From Marinomonas gallaica (GTDB lineage Bacteria; Pseudomonadota; Gammaproteobacteria; Pseudomonadales; Marinomonadaceae): a stretch of DNA of 64,000 nt. The translations under genes were made by a program, and so were the position numbers. The notes beneath the pieces were generated by a model that ran no database searches, had not been told where the DNA came from, and saw only the letters and a list, made by a program, of their open reading frames with translations. Below are positions 20,392 to 29,909 of the stretch, one piece after another. The stretch is from assembly GCF_001639745.1 (NCBI RefSeq), contig NZ_LTAX01000020.1, positions 1 to 64,000 on the forward strand, in the 5' to 3' direction. Numbering within the stretch: the stretch's first letter is position 1; every line of letters starts with the position of its first letter.

Positions 20392-21198
20392 TTAAAAACC
20401 AAGACTCGAAAGCAAATCGTCGACTTCGTCTTGGTTATTCAGTACTTCAGGGTTATCATTCTTATTAATCGCTGGCCCGTGGCCTCGATCGTCGTCACGT
20501 TCCTTGTTCTCTGCCTCATGCTCCATACCAGAGATACTGTCAACTCTACCCGCAACAGATACAAGATGGACTAAACGTTCCTCTACGTCACGTATCAGTT
20601 CGTTAACTCGTGTAATTACTTGTCCTGTTAAGTCTTGGTAACCTTGTTCTAACAGTATGGTATTAAGGTTGTCATGCAAGGTTGTGGCACTTTCATCGGT
20701 AAGCTTCAAGAATGCATCAATTCGCTTATACAAATCGCGAAACTCTTGTGGCGTAAGATCTCGCTGTATCAATCGGCTCCAATCTTTATGTAACGCTTTA
20801 GCTTGGGTTTGCAGTTCACTTGCAACAGGTACACTACTGTCGACCATATCCATGGTTTTATTCGCAGCAGAACTGGTCATTTCGATCACGTAATTCAAGC
20901 GATCTGACGCATCCGTTATACGCGTCGGAGAATCCTTATCAGCACCCGCTGGGGCCGCACCGCTTTGCACCATCATTTCCACTGAATCGAGCTGAAAATC
21001 ACGAATCGCATCGTGCAAGCTGCGTGTCAGATAACCAACCTCATTGTAAAAGCTATTATGCCGAGCCTCGCTCAACTCTTGGATAATCTTGATCGCACCA
21101 CTAAAGTCACCGACTTCAATTTTGTTGAGCAAGTCTACGGCACCATCTTTTACAACAGTTTCGAACTCTCCAAGTTTTGACTCGTTTTCACTAGACAT
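20392..21198 (-). CDS. cheZ: CheY-P phosphatase CheZ
   Basis: Dephosphorylates CheY-P to terminate the tumble signal. 268 residues, mostly helical, forming a long hairpin. The catalytic glutamine lies in the LLEQGYQDLTGQVITRV segment (about 202-218). The extreme C terminus, NQDEVDDLLSSLGF, is the CheY-binding peptide known from the family. It sits between cheY (9-base gap) and cheA (15-base gap). Confidence 0.95.
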   Translation of the reverse strand: MSSENESKLGEFETVVKDGAVDLLNKIEVGDFSGAIKIIQELSEARHNSFYNEVGYLTRSLHDAIRDFQLDSVEMMVQSGAAPAGADKDSPTRITDASDRLNYVIEMTSSAANKTMDMVDSSVPVASELQTQAKALHKDWSRLIQRDLTPQEFRDLYKRIDAFLKLTDESATTLHDNLNTILLEQGYQDLTGQVITRVNELIRDVEERLVHLVSVAGRVDSISGMEHEAENKERDDDRGHGPAINKNDNPEVLNNQDEVDDLLSSLGF

Positions 21199-21207
21199 TT
21201 ACAGCCC

Positions 21208-21612
21208 CTATTTTGCGGAATCAATACGTTCGAAAATCTTTTCAATCTTTTCCTTTAAGGCCACTGCGGTAAAAGGCTTAACAACATAGCCATTCACCCC
21301 AGCTTGAGCAGCTGCGATAATCTGATCGCGTTTCGCTTCCGCAGTTACCATTAAGACAGGAGTAGTTTTTAGTTTTTCGTCAGCACGAACAGCGCGAAGC
21401 AACTCAATACCTGTCATTCCAGGCATATTCCAATCAGTCACAAGAAAATCAATTGTGCCTGTTTGGAGAATAGGCAGTGCAGTCGTTCCATCATCCGCTT
21501 CGACTGTATTGGTAAATCCTAAATCCCTCAGTAGATTTTTGATGATTCGTCTCATCGTTGAGAAATCATCAACAATCAGGATTTTCATATTTTTATCCAA
21601 TGCAACCTCCAC
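21208..21612 (-). CDS. cheY: Chemotaxis response regulator CheY
   Basis: Single receiver domain that carries phosphate from CheA to the flagellar switch FliM. Acid pocket (VDDF), phospho-acceptor in VTDWNMPG (Asp60 in this numbering), switch Thr90 and Lys112 (VVKPF) are all present. Three starts are possible: GTG at 21612, TTG at 21600 with GGAGG five bases upstream, or ATG at 21588. The core fold begins at MKILIVDDF. It follows fliA by 33 bases. Confidence 0.97.
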   Translation of the reverse strand: MEVALDKNMKILIVDDFSTMRRIIKNLLRDLGFTNTVEADDGTTALPILQTGTIDFLVTDWNMPGMTGIELLRAVRADEKLKTTPVLMVTAEAKRDQIIAAAQAGVNGYVVKPFTAVALKEKIEKIFERIDSAK

Positions 21613-21645
21613 AACCCTTAGGTAAAGTCATTTCTATCATAGTAA

Positions 21646-22365
21646 TTAATCCTGCCAATCCGTGAGTCGAGAGCGTAAACGCATCGCCGCTTGACTGTGT
21701 ATTTGACTGACACGCGATTCACTAACGCCCAATACGGCACCAATTTCTTTTAAATTCAATTCATCATTATAGTAGAGCGAAAGAACCAATTTTTCACGCT
21801 CTGGTAATCGTTCTATCTCTTGAGCAAGATGTATTTGGAAGCCAGCTTCTTCTACTAAGTGATCAGGCTGACTGGTATGACCATCTACTTTAATATCAAG
21901 CTCATGGCTACCTGTTTCACTATCCAACATTTCTTCATAACTAAACAACTGGGTCGACATAGACGAATGCAAAATATCATGATATTCGTCAATACTAATG
22001 TCCATGTGAGCCGCAACTTCAAGGTCTGTTGCTTCACGACCACTGAACGACTCTACTTCGCGAATGGCACTCGCCACGGCTCTACTGTTTCGTCTTACCG
22101 AACGCGGCGCCCAATCACTTTTACGCACTTCATCCATCATGGAGCCACGAATACGAATGCCTGCGTAGGTTTCAAATGAAGCACCTTTAGTCGATTCAAA
22201 TCGCTTGTAGGCTTCAATAAGTCCCATCATCCCAGCTTGAATCAAATCATCGATATCAACACTGCTTGGTAATCTAGCCAACAGATGATAAGCGATTTTT
22301 TTCACTAGAGAATCATATTTCAGCACAATCGCATCAATCGATAACGTCGCCTTCTTTGTGTACAT
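21646..22365 (-). CDS. fliA: RNA polymerase sigma factor FliA (sigma-28)
   Basis: Directs late flagellar and chemotaxis transcription. 239 residues with region 2 (DLIQAGMMGLIEAYKRFE, GASFETYAGIRIRGSMMDEVR), region 3 and region 4 (LPEREKLVLSLYYNDELNLKEIGAVLGVSESRVSQIHSQA helix-turn-helix). The gene normally found just upstream, fleN/flhG, is not present: flhF ends only 117 bases before this start. Confidence 0.97.
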   Translation of the reverse strand: MYTKKATLSIDAIVLKYDSLVKKIAYHLLARLPSSVDIDDLIQAGMMGLIEAYKRFESTKGASFETYAGIRIRGSMMDEVRKSDWAPRSVRRNSRAVASAIREVESFSGREATDLEVAAHMDISIDEYHDILHSSMSTQLFSYEEMLDSETGSHELDIKVDGHTSQPDHLVEEAGFQIHLAQEIERLPEREKLVLSLYYNDELNLKEIGAVLGVSESRVSQIHSQAAMRLRSRLTDWQD

Positions 22366-22482
22366 GCTACATCCATCTTCGCGTCTTGATATGCTACAAC
22401 TCTAAATTTATTATCCGAGAGCGTACAAACTTAAATGTACTATATAGTTCGCTGTAGTGCTCTGCCAAATAACATATTTTTA

Positions 22483-23859
22483 CTAACTCCCATACTTCAG
22501 TGACCCATAGAGCTGCCCAAACTGCTCAGCAGTATACACCGCACGACTGACTAAGTTGTGCGCTCGTGCAGGTTCTATATCGTCGGGAATTCGCTGACCA
22601 TATGCAACATACATAACCGGCAAGCCTTCTTCAATAACAACACTAATCGCTTCACCTAGGGAAGCTGATTCGTCAATTTTACTTAAAACACAACCGTCTA
22701 ACTGTATCTGAGAATAGACATCTACAACAGTCTTTAACACCTGACGCTGACTTGTACAGGGTAAAACCAACAATTTCTTTAAATACCCACGCGCTCTTTT
22801 CATCATAGCAAGCTGTCGCTCAAGGTTTTGATCCCTTGGATTCATACCCGCTGTATCAACAAGCACTAGCGAGTAATCTGAATACTTATCTAACACTTCA
22901 TTCAAATCAGTGTACTCATTCACGACCTCAACAGGGACATTTAAAATTCGTCCGAACGTACGAAGCTGTTCATGGGCCGCTATACGATAGGTGTCCGTAG
23001 TAATTAATACCACATTATTAGAACCGTATTTTAAAACATACTGAGCAGCAATTTTGCCTATTGTCGTGGTTTTCCCCACCCCAGTCGGCCCCATAAATGC
23101 AATGCAACCACTGAAAGCCTCTGCTGTAGAGCGTATAGGAATACTGTCGGCCAAATGAGAAAGCGCTTTTTTCCAGTCTTCCTCTCTTCCGGTCAACGAC
23201 AAATCCGACATGATTTTATCAATGACTTTCTCTGATAACCCTAACGTTGTTAATTGTTCTTGAAGCCGCTGATCGTAGGTTTGTCTTTTGGCGGCAGAAG
23301 CTTGAGCCACAACTTGCTGATTATCTTGTTGAGTCTGCTCTAATAGCCGACGAACTTGCTCGAGCTCTTTTTCCATAGCTCGAAGCTTCTCTTCGTCAGG
23401 TGACGGGCGCTCCCGAACATGATTCCTTAAGGATAGATCTTCTTGAATAGAAGGCTCAGGATCAGATTCATAGTTGTTTGATGTGGGGGCGTAATCATCA
23501 ACGTAATGATTTTTCGCAGGTTTTTGTTTAGGCGGAGCGACATCATCAAAGACTTCATACACGTCCCCCTTAGGCTTTGAAGATTGCGGAGCCATACCAC
23601 GTGCCTGCTCTAGACGCTCTTTGTAATGCGCACTAGGCTCTGGCGTTGTCGGCTGCTGGGGAGCTTTGCGCTGTACTGGGTCTGGTTTGTGGTTTGCACT
23701 AGGCGTCATCGAACCGTCATAATCGATTGCAATGACGATTTCAACTTCACCACTTGGCAGACGCTTATTGGACATAATGACAGCATCAGGCCCGACGGCT
23801 TCACGTATCTTACGTATCGCCTTTTGCATATCGGGAGCTCTAAACCGCCTATACTGCAT
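22483..23859 (-). CDS. flhF: Flagellar biosynthesis GTPase FlhF
   Basis: SRP-family GTPase that sets polar position of the flagellum. N-terminal B domain begins MQYRRFRAPDMQKAIRKIRE. A variable, charged linker follows (about 65-190), then the NG domain with P-loop GPTGVGKTTTIGKIAAQYVLK (about 253), TTDTYRIAA, VDTAGMNPRD and the SKIDE motif. 458 residues is within the family range. In other polar flagellates FlhF works against FlhG. That partner is not encoded at the usual adjacent site here. Confidence 0.96.
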   Translation of the reverse strand: MQYRRFRAPDMQKAIRKIREAVGPDAVIMSNKRLPSGEVEIVIAIDYDGSMTPSANHKPDPVQRKAPQQPTTPEPSAHYKERLEQARGMAPQSSKPKGDVYEVFDDVAPPKQKPAKNHYVDDYAPTSNNYESDPEPSIQEDLSLRNHVRERPSPDEEKLRAMEKELEQVRRLLEQTQQDNQQVVAQASAAKRQTYDQRLQEQLTTLGLSEKVIDKIMSDLSLTGREEDWKKALSHLADSIPIRSTAEAFSGCIAFMGPTGVGKTTTIGKIAAQYVLKYGSNNVVLITTDTYRIAAHEQLRTFGRILNVPVEVVNEYTDLNEVLDKYSDYSLVLVDTAGMNPRDQNLERQLAMMKRARGYLKKLLVLPCTSQRQVLKTVVDVYSQIQLDGCVLSKIDESASLGEAISVVIEEGLPVMYVAYGQRIPDDIEPARAHNLVSRAVYTAEQFGQLYGSLKYGS

Positions 23860-23957
23860 TTAATACCAGTCCTTTAAGTCTATTTATGCATACAAATCCA
23901 TAGCTTACCCGAAAGGTTTTCATAAATATAGCTAGAAAATCAATGCTTTTCCTTAAT

Positions 23958-26084
23958 TCACTGGCCAATGACAGCGACCACCGTCACTCGCTTGTTATCA
24001 GGCACCTCTTGATAGGAAAGCACAGACATTCCAACGCCACCATAACGCATAAAACGAGCCAACATAGGTCTTATGGGAGCCGATACAATGAGTATGGGCG
24101 CATTTCCCATTGCTTCTTGTTGCTCTGCATGTTCACGGAAAGACTTTTGTAACTGCTCTGCCATTTGAGGCTCAAGAATAAGCGCTTCTTCATTTTTAAT
24201 TCCAGATTGCTGGCTTTGCTGAACCGTTTGCATAAGCATCTTTTCAAGCTGAGGATCCAGTGTCATAACCGGCACTTCTTCGACACCTTCAGCCAATGAT
24301 TGCATAATCATGCGTGACAACGCTGTACGTACGGCTGACGTTAAGATCATCGGATCTTGTGATTTTGGCTGTACACCCATAATTGCTTCGGCAATAGTAC
24401 GCATATCTCTAAGCGGAACATTTTCTTGTAACAGGTTTTGCAGCACTTTTAGCAACACACTTAAAGGCACAGCATTGGGCACTAACTCTTCTGCTAATTT
24501 AGGGTTATGTTGCTTAAGCAAACCAAGCAATTGCTGAACTTCATCATGGCCGATCAACTCAAATGCATGCTTCTGCATCACTTGGTTAATATGCGTCGCC
24601 ACAACCGTACTCACATCCACCACGGTATAACCATAGGTTTGCGCTTGGTCGCGCTTCTTTGTATCAATCCAGATAGCATCCAAACCAAATGATGGGTCTT
24701 TACCAGGAATACCATCTACCTTACCAAACACTTGACCTGGATCGATCGCCAATTCTTTATCGGGGTGCACTTCTGCCTCCGCAAGACTCACCCCCATTAA
24801 GGTAATTCGGTATGCATTAGGCATCAAATCTAAATTGTCTCGTATGTGCACACTAGGCACTAAAAAACCCAGTTCTTGGGACAACTTTCGACGAACACCT
24901 TTGATTCGCGAAAGCAGCTCCCCACCTTGGCTTTTGTCGACAAGAGGTATCAGACGATAGCCGACCTCTAAGCCAAGCATATCCACTGGCGCAACATCGT
25001 CCCAGCTCAAGTCTTTGCTTTCAGCGGGGGGCTGAGCCCCACTAGAATCGCCTTTGCTAGCCCCTTTGGAGGCTGTTTTTGTTTGGGCTTTTATCTTCTT
25101 GCGGTATTCAATATAGTAAGCACCACCTGCAACACACGCGGCCAATGATAGAAACGAAAAATGAGGCATGCCAGGTACGACGCCCATTATCGTTAAAATG
25201 CCCGCTGCCACATAAAGCGCTTTAGATGAGGCAAACATCTGACCAAAAATTTGCTGCCCCATATCACCCGCTTCATTAACACGAGTAACCATGATCGCAG
25301 CCGCGGTCGATAACATTAAAGAAGGCAACTGAGCAACAAGTCCATCACCAATTGTCAGAAGAGAGTAGACTTGAACAGCTTCCACAAATGATAGGCCATG
25401 CTGCGCCATACCAATGGCCAGACCACCAATAATATTAATACCTAAAATCATCAGGCCGGCGACGGCATCACCTTTCACAAACTTCGACGCACCATCCATC
25501 GAACCGTAAAATTCCGCTTCAGCCGCTATTTCATCACGGCGCTGCTTAGCTTGATCAGAGTCAATCATGCCAGCATTCAAATCCGCATCAATCGCCATTT
25601 GCTTACCAGGCATAGCGTCCAGCGTAAATCGGGCACTTACTTCCGAGATACGCCCTGCACCTTTCGTCACCACGGCAAAGTTGATGATCATCAAGATGGC
25701 AAAAACCACAAAACCCACAACGTAGTCACCACCAATCACCACTTCGCCAAAGGCTTGAATAACCTTTCCGGCGGCATCGCCACCCTCATGACCATTCAAC
25801 AGCACAACCCGGGTCGATGCGACATTCAACGCCAGTCGCATCAAGGTTGAAATCAGCAAAATCGTTGGAAAAACAGCAAAATCTAATGGTCGCATGGAAT
25901 ATACAGCCACCAATAGAACCACTATCGCTAACGCAATATTAAAGGTAAATAGAACATCAAGTAGAAAAGGTGGCAGTGGCAATATCATCATGGCAAGCAG
26001 TGCCAAGAGAATAAAAGGAACACCTAAGTTACCACTTAGAATGCCTTTCATTTGCCCACCTAATCGTTGGCGATCAAATTCCAC
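23958..26084 (-). CDS. flhA: Flagellar export gate protein FlhA
   Basis: Largest membrane component of the flagellar type III export gate. Eight hydrophobic helices occupy about 20-330, with the FHIPEP-type loop (VVTKGAGRISEVSARFTLDAMPGKQMAIDADLNAG region, 145-185). The cytoplasmic nonameric ring domain spans about 365-700. 708 residues is normal. The GTG start at 26084 has GAGG five bases upstream. A shorter ATG start also exists at codon 12. It follows flhB by 20 bases. Confidence 0.97.
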   Translation of the reverse strand: MEFDRQRLGGQMKGILSGNLGVPFILLALLAMMILPLPPFLLDVLFTFNIALAIVVLLVAVYSMRPLDFAVFPTILLISTLMRLALNVASTRVVLLNGHEGGDAAGKVIQAFGEVVIGGDYVVGFVVFAILMIINFAVVTKGAGRISEVSARFTLDAMPGKQMAIDADLNAGMIDSDQAKQRRDEIAAEAEFYGSMDGASKFVKGDAVAGLMILGINIIGGLAIGMAQHGLSFVEAVQVYSLLTIGDGLVAQLPSLMLSTAAAIMVTRVNEAGDMGQQIFGQMFASSKALYVAAGILTIMGVVPGMPHFSFLSLAACVAGGAYYIEYRKKIKAQTKTASKGASKGDSSGAQPPAESKDLSWDDVAPVDMLGLEVGYRLIPLVDKSQGGELLSRIKGVRRKLSQELGFLVPSVHIRDNLDLMPNAYRITLMGVSLAEAEVHPDKELAIDPGQVFGKVDGIPGKDPSFGLDAIWIDTKKRDQAQTYGYTVVDVSTVVATHINQVMQKHAFELIGHDEVQQLLGLLKQHNPKLAEELVPNAVPLSVLLKVLQNLLQENVPLRDMRTIAEAIMGVQPKSQDPMILTSAVRTALSRMIMQSLAEGVEEVPVMTLDPQLEKMLMQTVQQSQQSGIKNEEALILEPQMAEQLQKSFREHAEQQEAMGNAPILIVSAPIRPMLARFMRYGGVGMSVLSYQEVPDNKRVTVVAVIGQ

Positions 26085-26104
26085 TCATACCTCGGTTCAT
26101 CAAA

Positions 26105-27244
26105 TCAGCGCTCCCCGTTCCATTGAAATTCTTCTGGTACTTCTAATTGCGGCATACGCTCAGGAGGCTTCTCTCCCGTTCGGGCCATTCTAATTTGATA
26201 GACATAAGCCAGCAACTGAGCAATCACTTGAAACAACCCCTCTGGAATTTCATCCCCAATTTCAGTATGCCTGTAAACCGCACGGGTTAATTCTGGCGAT
26301 TGTATCACAGGGATATCGTAGTAATTGCCTATCTCTCGAATCTTCAAGGCAATGAAATCATTCCCCTTCGCCAGCAGGACCGGCGCCTTACCATTAGCTT
26401 GATCGTATTTTAACGCTACAGAATAATGTGTCGGGTTAGTAATAATAACATCGGCTTGGGGTACATCTGACATCATACGGCGCATCGCAGCCTGTCGCTG
26501 TAACTGGCGTATGCGGCCTTTTACTTGAGGGTCACCCTCCGCATTTTTATACTCATCTTTAACTTCTTGCTTGGTCATCTTCAGTTTATCTTTGTGTTGC
26601 CAAGCTTGGAAAGGCACATCAACAGCGGCGATAATAATAAGTGAGGAGGACACCAAGATAAACGCCCAAATCAATACCTCAATCGCATGATTTAATGCCG
26701 TTCCAGTTGTCTCAAAAGTCAGTCCGGTTAACGTAGGAATATAGTAACGCAATACGAAATAGGCTGCGGTCCCTACCAGTGCCACTTTCAAAATAGACTT
26801 ACCAAGTTCTACCAGCGACTGGACAGAGAACATTCGTTTGATACCCGTAATAGGGTTCATTTTTGATAGTTTTGGGGTGATTGCTTCAAACGAAAAGTTA
26901 AAACCACCCAAAGCAACACTACCAATGACCCCTGCCACCGCAACAATCACCATGAAAACAGTAATAGAGTCCATTGCAGCCATGATCGACACATACAAAT
27001 GGTGAATCATCATAGCCTTATCAAATAAATCTTCACGCGCCAAAGAAAAATTAAAAGCATAAAGTCGCGTCAAATCATCCACAATCAACATGCCGATCAT
27101 GTACATTGAAAATGCCGCCACAACCAATAAAACAGCACTACTTAGGTCTTTAGAGCGGGCGACATTGCCCTTTTCTCTTGCCTGTTCGAGTTTTTTGGCA
27201 CTGGCGTCTTCGGTTTTTTCTGTACCGTCTTCGTTCTCAGCCAT
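26105..27244 (-). CDS. flhB: Flagellar export switch protein FlhB
   Basis: Export-gate protein that switches substrate class from rod/hook to filament after autocleavage. N-terminal charged segment (DGTEKTEDASAKKLEQAREKG region), four membrane helices (about 30-215), and a cytoplasmic domain with the autocleavage motif NPTH (about 270-273), then SVALKYD, SPELTRAVY and DEIPEGLFQ. 379 residues. The start overlaps the fliR end by eight bases. Confidence 0.97.
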   Translation of the reverse strand: MAENEDGTEKTEDASAKKLEQAREKGNVARSKDLSSAVLLVVAAFSMYMIGMLIVDDLTRLYAFNFSLAREDLFDKAMMIHHLYVSIMAAMDSITVFMVIVAVAGVIGSVALGGFNFSFEAITPKLSKMNPITGIKRMFSVQSLVELGKSILKVALVGTAAYFVLRYYIPTLTGLTFETTGTALNHAIEVLIWAFILVSSSLIIIAAVDVPFQAWQHKDKLKMTKQEVKDEYKNAEGDPQVKGRIRQLQRQAAMRRMMSDVPQADVIITNPTHYSVALKYDQANGKAPVLLAKGNDFIALKIREIGNYYDIPVIQSPELTRAVYRHTEIGDEIPEGLFQVIAQLLAYVYQIRMARTGEKPPERMPQLEVPEEFQWNGER

Positions 27245-28019
27245 TACTGCTGATCCCCCACGTCTCTTGTAACCAAGTCGTCATTTCCTGAAAAAACAAC
27301 CGGTAGATATCCAAAAAGTCTTCCAGCATAATCCAAATAAAGACCAGCGAGAACAGCATAATAATTGGGAAGCCAAGTGCGAAGACATTCAATTGAGCCG
27401 ATGCTTTTGCTACAACACCAAATGATACGTTCATAATAAGAGTGGCCACAGCAAGCGGAAGAACCATCAACAACCCTTTCTCAAATAGCCAGCTACCCAG
27501 CTGCAACACATCCCAATAACGCTGACTGTCAAAGCCACTACCAATCGGCCAATAATCAAAGCTGCTCACCAAATACTCGATCATCACAAGATGACCGTTT
27601 GTTCCCAAAAAAGCCAGCCCCGCCATCGTCATATAATATTGGCCCACTGTAGCAACAGTAATGCCGTTTGCGGGATCATTAGACATGGCAAAACCAAGCC
27701 CCGCTTTCATTGCTGCTAATTGACCTGCTAAAGAAAATATCTGAAATAAAACCGTTACAACGAAACCCAGGACAATACCGACAATAAGCTGTTCAGCAAT
27801 CAGTAAGATAAAGGCCGGTGAGATTGGGTCATAGCTAGGCACTGTGACTATAGGCGTCACAATGATAGAAATAACGAAGGCAAAAAGCAGACGAACACGG
27901 ATACTTACAAGTTTACTGCCAAATAATGGCAACGCCATTAAAAAAGCCCCAATTCTAAAAAAAGGCAATAAGAAGCTGACAGCTAATGCCATTAATTGAT
28001 CAGGGTTTAATTCCAGCAT
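27237..28019 (-). CDS. fliR: Flagellar export gate protein FliR
   Basis: Membrane subunit of the FliPQR export channel. 260 residues with about six hydrophobic segments and the conserved RIGAFLMALPLFGS and RVRLLFAFVISI stretches near the N terminus. It shares one base with the fliQ stop and overlaps the flhB start, in the usual fliPQR-flhB order. Confidence 0.95.
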   Translation of the reverse strand: MLELNPDQLMALAVSFLLPFFRIGAFLMALPLFGSKLVSIRVRLLFAFVISIIVTPIVTVPSYDPISPAFILLIAEQLIVGIVLGFVVTVLFQIFSLAGQLAAMKAGLGFAMSNDPANGITVATVGQYYMTMAGLAFLGTNGHLVMIEYLVSSFDYWPIGSGFDSQRYWDVLQLGSWLFEKGLLMVLPLAVATLIMNVSFGVVAKASAQLNVFALGFPIIMLFSLVFIWIMLEDFLDIYRLFFQEMTTWLQETWGISSNG

Positions 28020-28288
28020 CAGCCAATCATCATGGGAATATCAATAAACAACTGCGTAAAAAAATCTGTCAGGCTTGTTAAAACCCACGGCCCAAGATGC
28101 ATAATGGCAAAAATAGTGACGATAAAACGAGGTAAAAAAGTCAATGTCTGCTCGTTAATCTGAGTTGCCGCCTGAAAGATACTCACGATTAAGCCAACAA
28201 CCAAACTAGGGACCATTAATGCCGATACAATAATGACGATCAAATAAAAGCCTTGCCCATACAAATCCAGAACAATTTGAGGATCCAT
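28019..28288 (-). CDS. fliQ: Flagellar export gate protein FliQ
   Basis: Small channel subunit: 89 residues, two membrane helices (about 16-38 and 50-75) separated by the conserved IFQAATQINEQTLTFLPR segment. The start lies two bases after the fliP stop region. Typical length and position. Confidence 0.96.
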   Translation of the reverse strand: MDPQIVLDLYGQGFYLIVIIVSALMVPSLVVGLIVSIFQAATQINEQTLTFLPRFIVTIFAIMHLGPWVLTSLTDFFTQLFIDIPMMIG

Positions 28289-28290
28289 GA

Positions 28291-29049
28291 CTAAATTCCA
28301 AAACTAGCGGCTAACGTTCCCATAATCATAGACCAGCCATCTACCATTACAAACAGCATAATTTTAAAGGGTAACGAAATGATCACTGGAGAAAGCATCA
28401 TCATACCCATCGCCATCAATACACTGGCAACGACCATATCAACAATCAAAAATGGGATAAATAACATAAAACCAATTTGGAACGCCGTTTTTAACTCACT
28501 AGTGACAAAGGCGGGCATCAATATGGTGAATGGTAGCGTATCTAACGAATCAATTTGACCTTCTTTACCTGCTAACTTGACGTATAACGCCACGTCATCC
28601 TCACGGGTTTGCGCCAACATGAACTCGCGCACAGGCTTAGAAGCTGCCTCTACTGCTTGAAGGGAGGTCATTTCATTATTTAAGTAAGGCTGTAGAGCCA
28701 CCGCATTAATTTCATCAAGCGTGGGTGTCATAATAAACAGCGTTAGGAATAAGGCCATACCTAACATTATTTGGTTCGACGGTGACTGCTGTAAACCTAT
28801 TGCTTGGCGGAGAATCGACAAGACTATAATGATACGAGTAAATGATGTCATCATAATTAACGCTGACGGCAGCAGCGTTAGTGCTGTCATGATGAACAGA
28901 ATTTGCAAAGTTACCGAATATTCTTGGCTACCATCTGGATTGGTAATGACAGAGACCGCTGGCAACCCTTGATCAGCCCAAACAAAAAGAGGCAGCAAAG
29001 AAAGCGTAATCAACAACCATCTTAGCAGCATTAAAATCTTACTTCTCAT
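28291..29049 (-). CDS. fliP: Flagellar export gate protein FliP
   Basis: Core subunit of the export channel. 252 residues with a cleavable-looking signal peptide at the N terminus, then four membrane helices, with signatures [47 protein letters not shown] and the [22 protein letters not shown] segment. It overlaps the fliO end by 11 bases. Confidence 0.96.
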   Translation of the reverse strand: MRSKILMLLRWLLITLSLLPLFVWADQGLPAVSVITNPDGSQEYSVTLQILFIMTALTLLPSALIMMTSFTRIIIVLSILRQAIGLQQSPSNQIMLGMALFLTLFIMTPTLDEINAVALQPYLNNEMTSLQAVEAASKPVREFMLAQTREDDVALYVKLAGKEGQIDSLDTLPFTILMPAFVTSELKTAFQIGFMLFIPFLIVDMVVASVLMAMGMMMLSPVIISLPFKIMLFVMVDGWSMIMGTLAASFGI

Positions 29050-29425
29050 TAGTTAGCTGCTCATTCATCATTTCGGCGAACTGGTTGCCAGTCGAATCAA
29101 ACTCACTTAAACAGGTAATGCTATTAGCCGTCGCGCCGAGCAGCATTCGCTTACCCTGAACTTCAACCAAAATAAGCTTCTCTTTTGTACCAATTGACTG
29201 CGATGCCAGTATTTGAATTTCAGATTTCGACAGTTTAAGTTGCAGCCCTTGTAAACGCTTTAACCCCCAAATGACCAACGGGATCAGCGCTATTAAAAAA
29301 GCTAAAGCAAAAAAAAGACGCCAAATAGAGGACGTATCAGCCATTTTCATCCCTCCAGAAAAAGGCTCCGCGAGCACTCCTGTCGAGATAAAAAACGAAC
29401 ATAATAGAATAAGATATCGCGTCAT
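29039..29425 (-). CDS. fliO: Flagellar protein FliO
   Basis: Assembly factor for FliP in the export gate. 128 residues: signal-peptide-like N terminus, one membrane helix ([23 protein letters not shown], about 35-57) and a small cytoplasmic beta domain with [22 protein letters not shown]. Lies between fliN and fliP as usual. Confidence 0.92.
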   Translation of the reverse strand: MTRYLILLCSFFISTGVLAEPFSGGMKMADTSSIWRLFFALAFLIALIPLVIWGLKRLQGLQLKLSKSEIQILASQSIGTKEKLILVEVQGKRMLLGATANSITCLSEFDSTGNQFAEMMNEQLTNEK

Positions 29426-29433
29426 TTAGAAGT

Positions 29434-29895
29434 TTATTTCAACCGTTTAATACGTTCACTAGGGCTTACAACATCGGTTAAACGGATGCCATATCTATCA
29501 TTGACCACTACCACTTCACCGTGAGCAATCAAAGTGCCGTTTACGAGCACATCTAATGGCTCACCAGCAAAACGGTCTAACTCCACAACAGATCCTTGTG
29601 TTAACTGCAGCAAGTTACGAATAGCTATTTCCGTACTGCCCAGCTCCATCGACAAGGTGACGGGGATGTCCATAATAAGCTCCATGTCAGAGCTTAAAGC
29701 AGGCATTCCAGACGCACCACCTAATTCTTCTAATTGAACAGGTTTAACCTCCTGCTCAGACATCGCGGCTGCCCATTCATCATCAACGTCACCGCCCTCA
29801 CCTTCGTCATCACCCGCTTCAGACATTGCTGCCGCCCATTCATCGGCCAAATCAGCGTCCATTCCTTCCGCATCTGGGTTTGTTTCTTCTGCCAT
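29434..29895 (-). CDS. fliN: Flagellar motor switch protein FliN
   Basis: C-ring component with a C-terminal SpoA domain (about 73-150: IPVTLSMELGSTEIAIRNLL, ELDRFAGEPLDVLVNGTLIA, VVVNDRYGIRL). The first 55 residues are acidic and hold a repeat: DEWAAAMSE at 18-26 and again at 39-47. Many gammaproteobacterial FliN proteins have one such N-terminal motif, so two copies is an oddity. Located 14 bases after fliM. Confidence 0.95.
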   Translation of the reverse strand: MAEETNPDAEGMDADLADEWAAAMSEAGDDEGEGGDVDDEWAAAMSEQEVKPVQLEELGGASGMPALSSDMELIMDIPVTLSMELGSTEIAIRNLLQLTQGSVVELDRFAGEPLDVLVNGTLIAHGEVVVVNDRYGIRLTDVVSPSERIKRLK

Positions 29896-29909
29896 TTTTT
29901 TAGACCTAA

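Noticed and set aside
21646-22482. Sigma-28 autoregulatory promoter upstream of fliA
   Set aside because: TTAAGTTT and TCGGATAA are present but only eight bases apart where eleven are needed.
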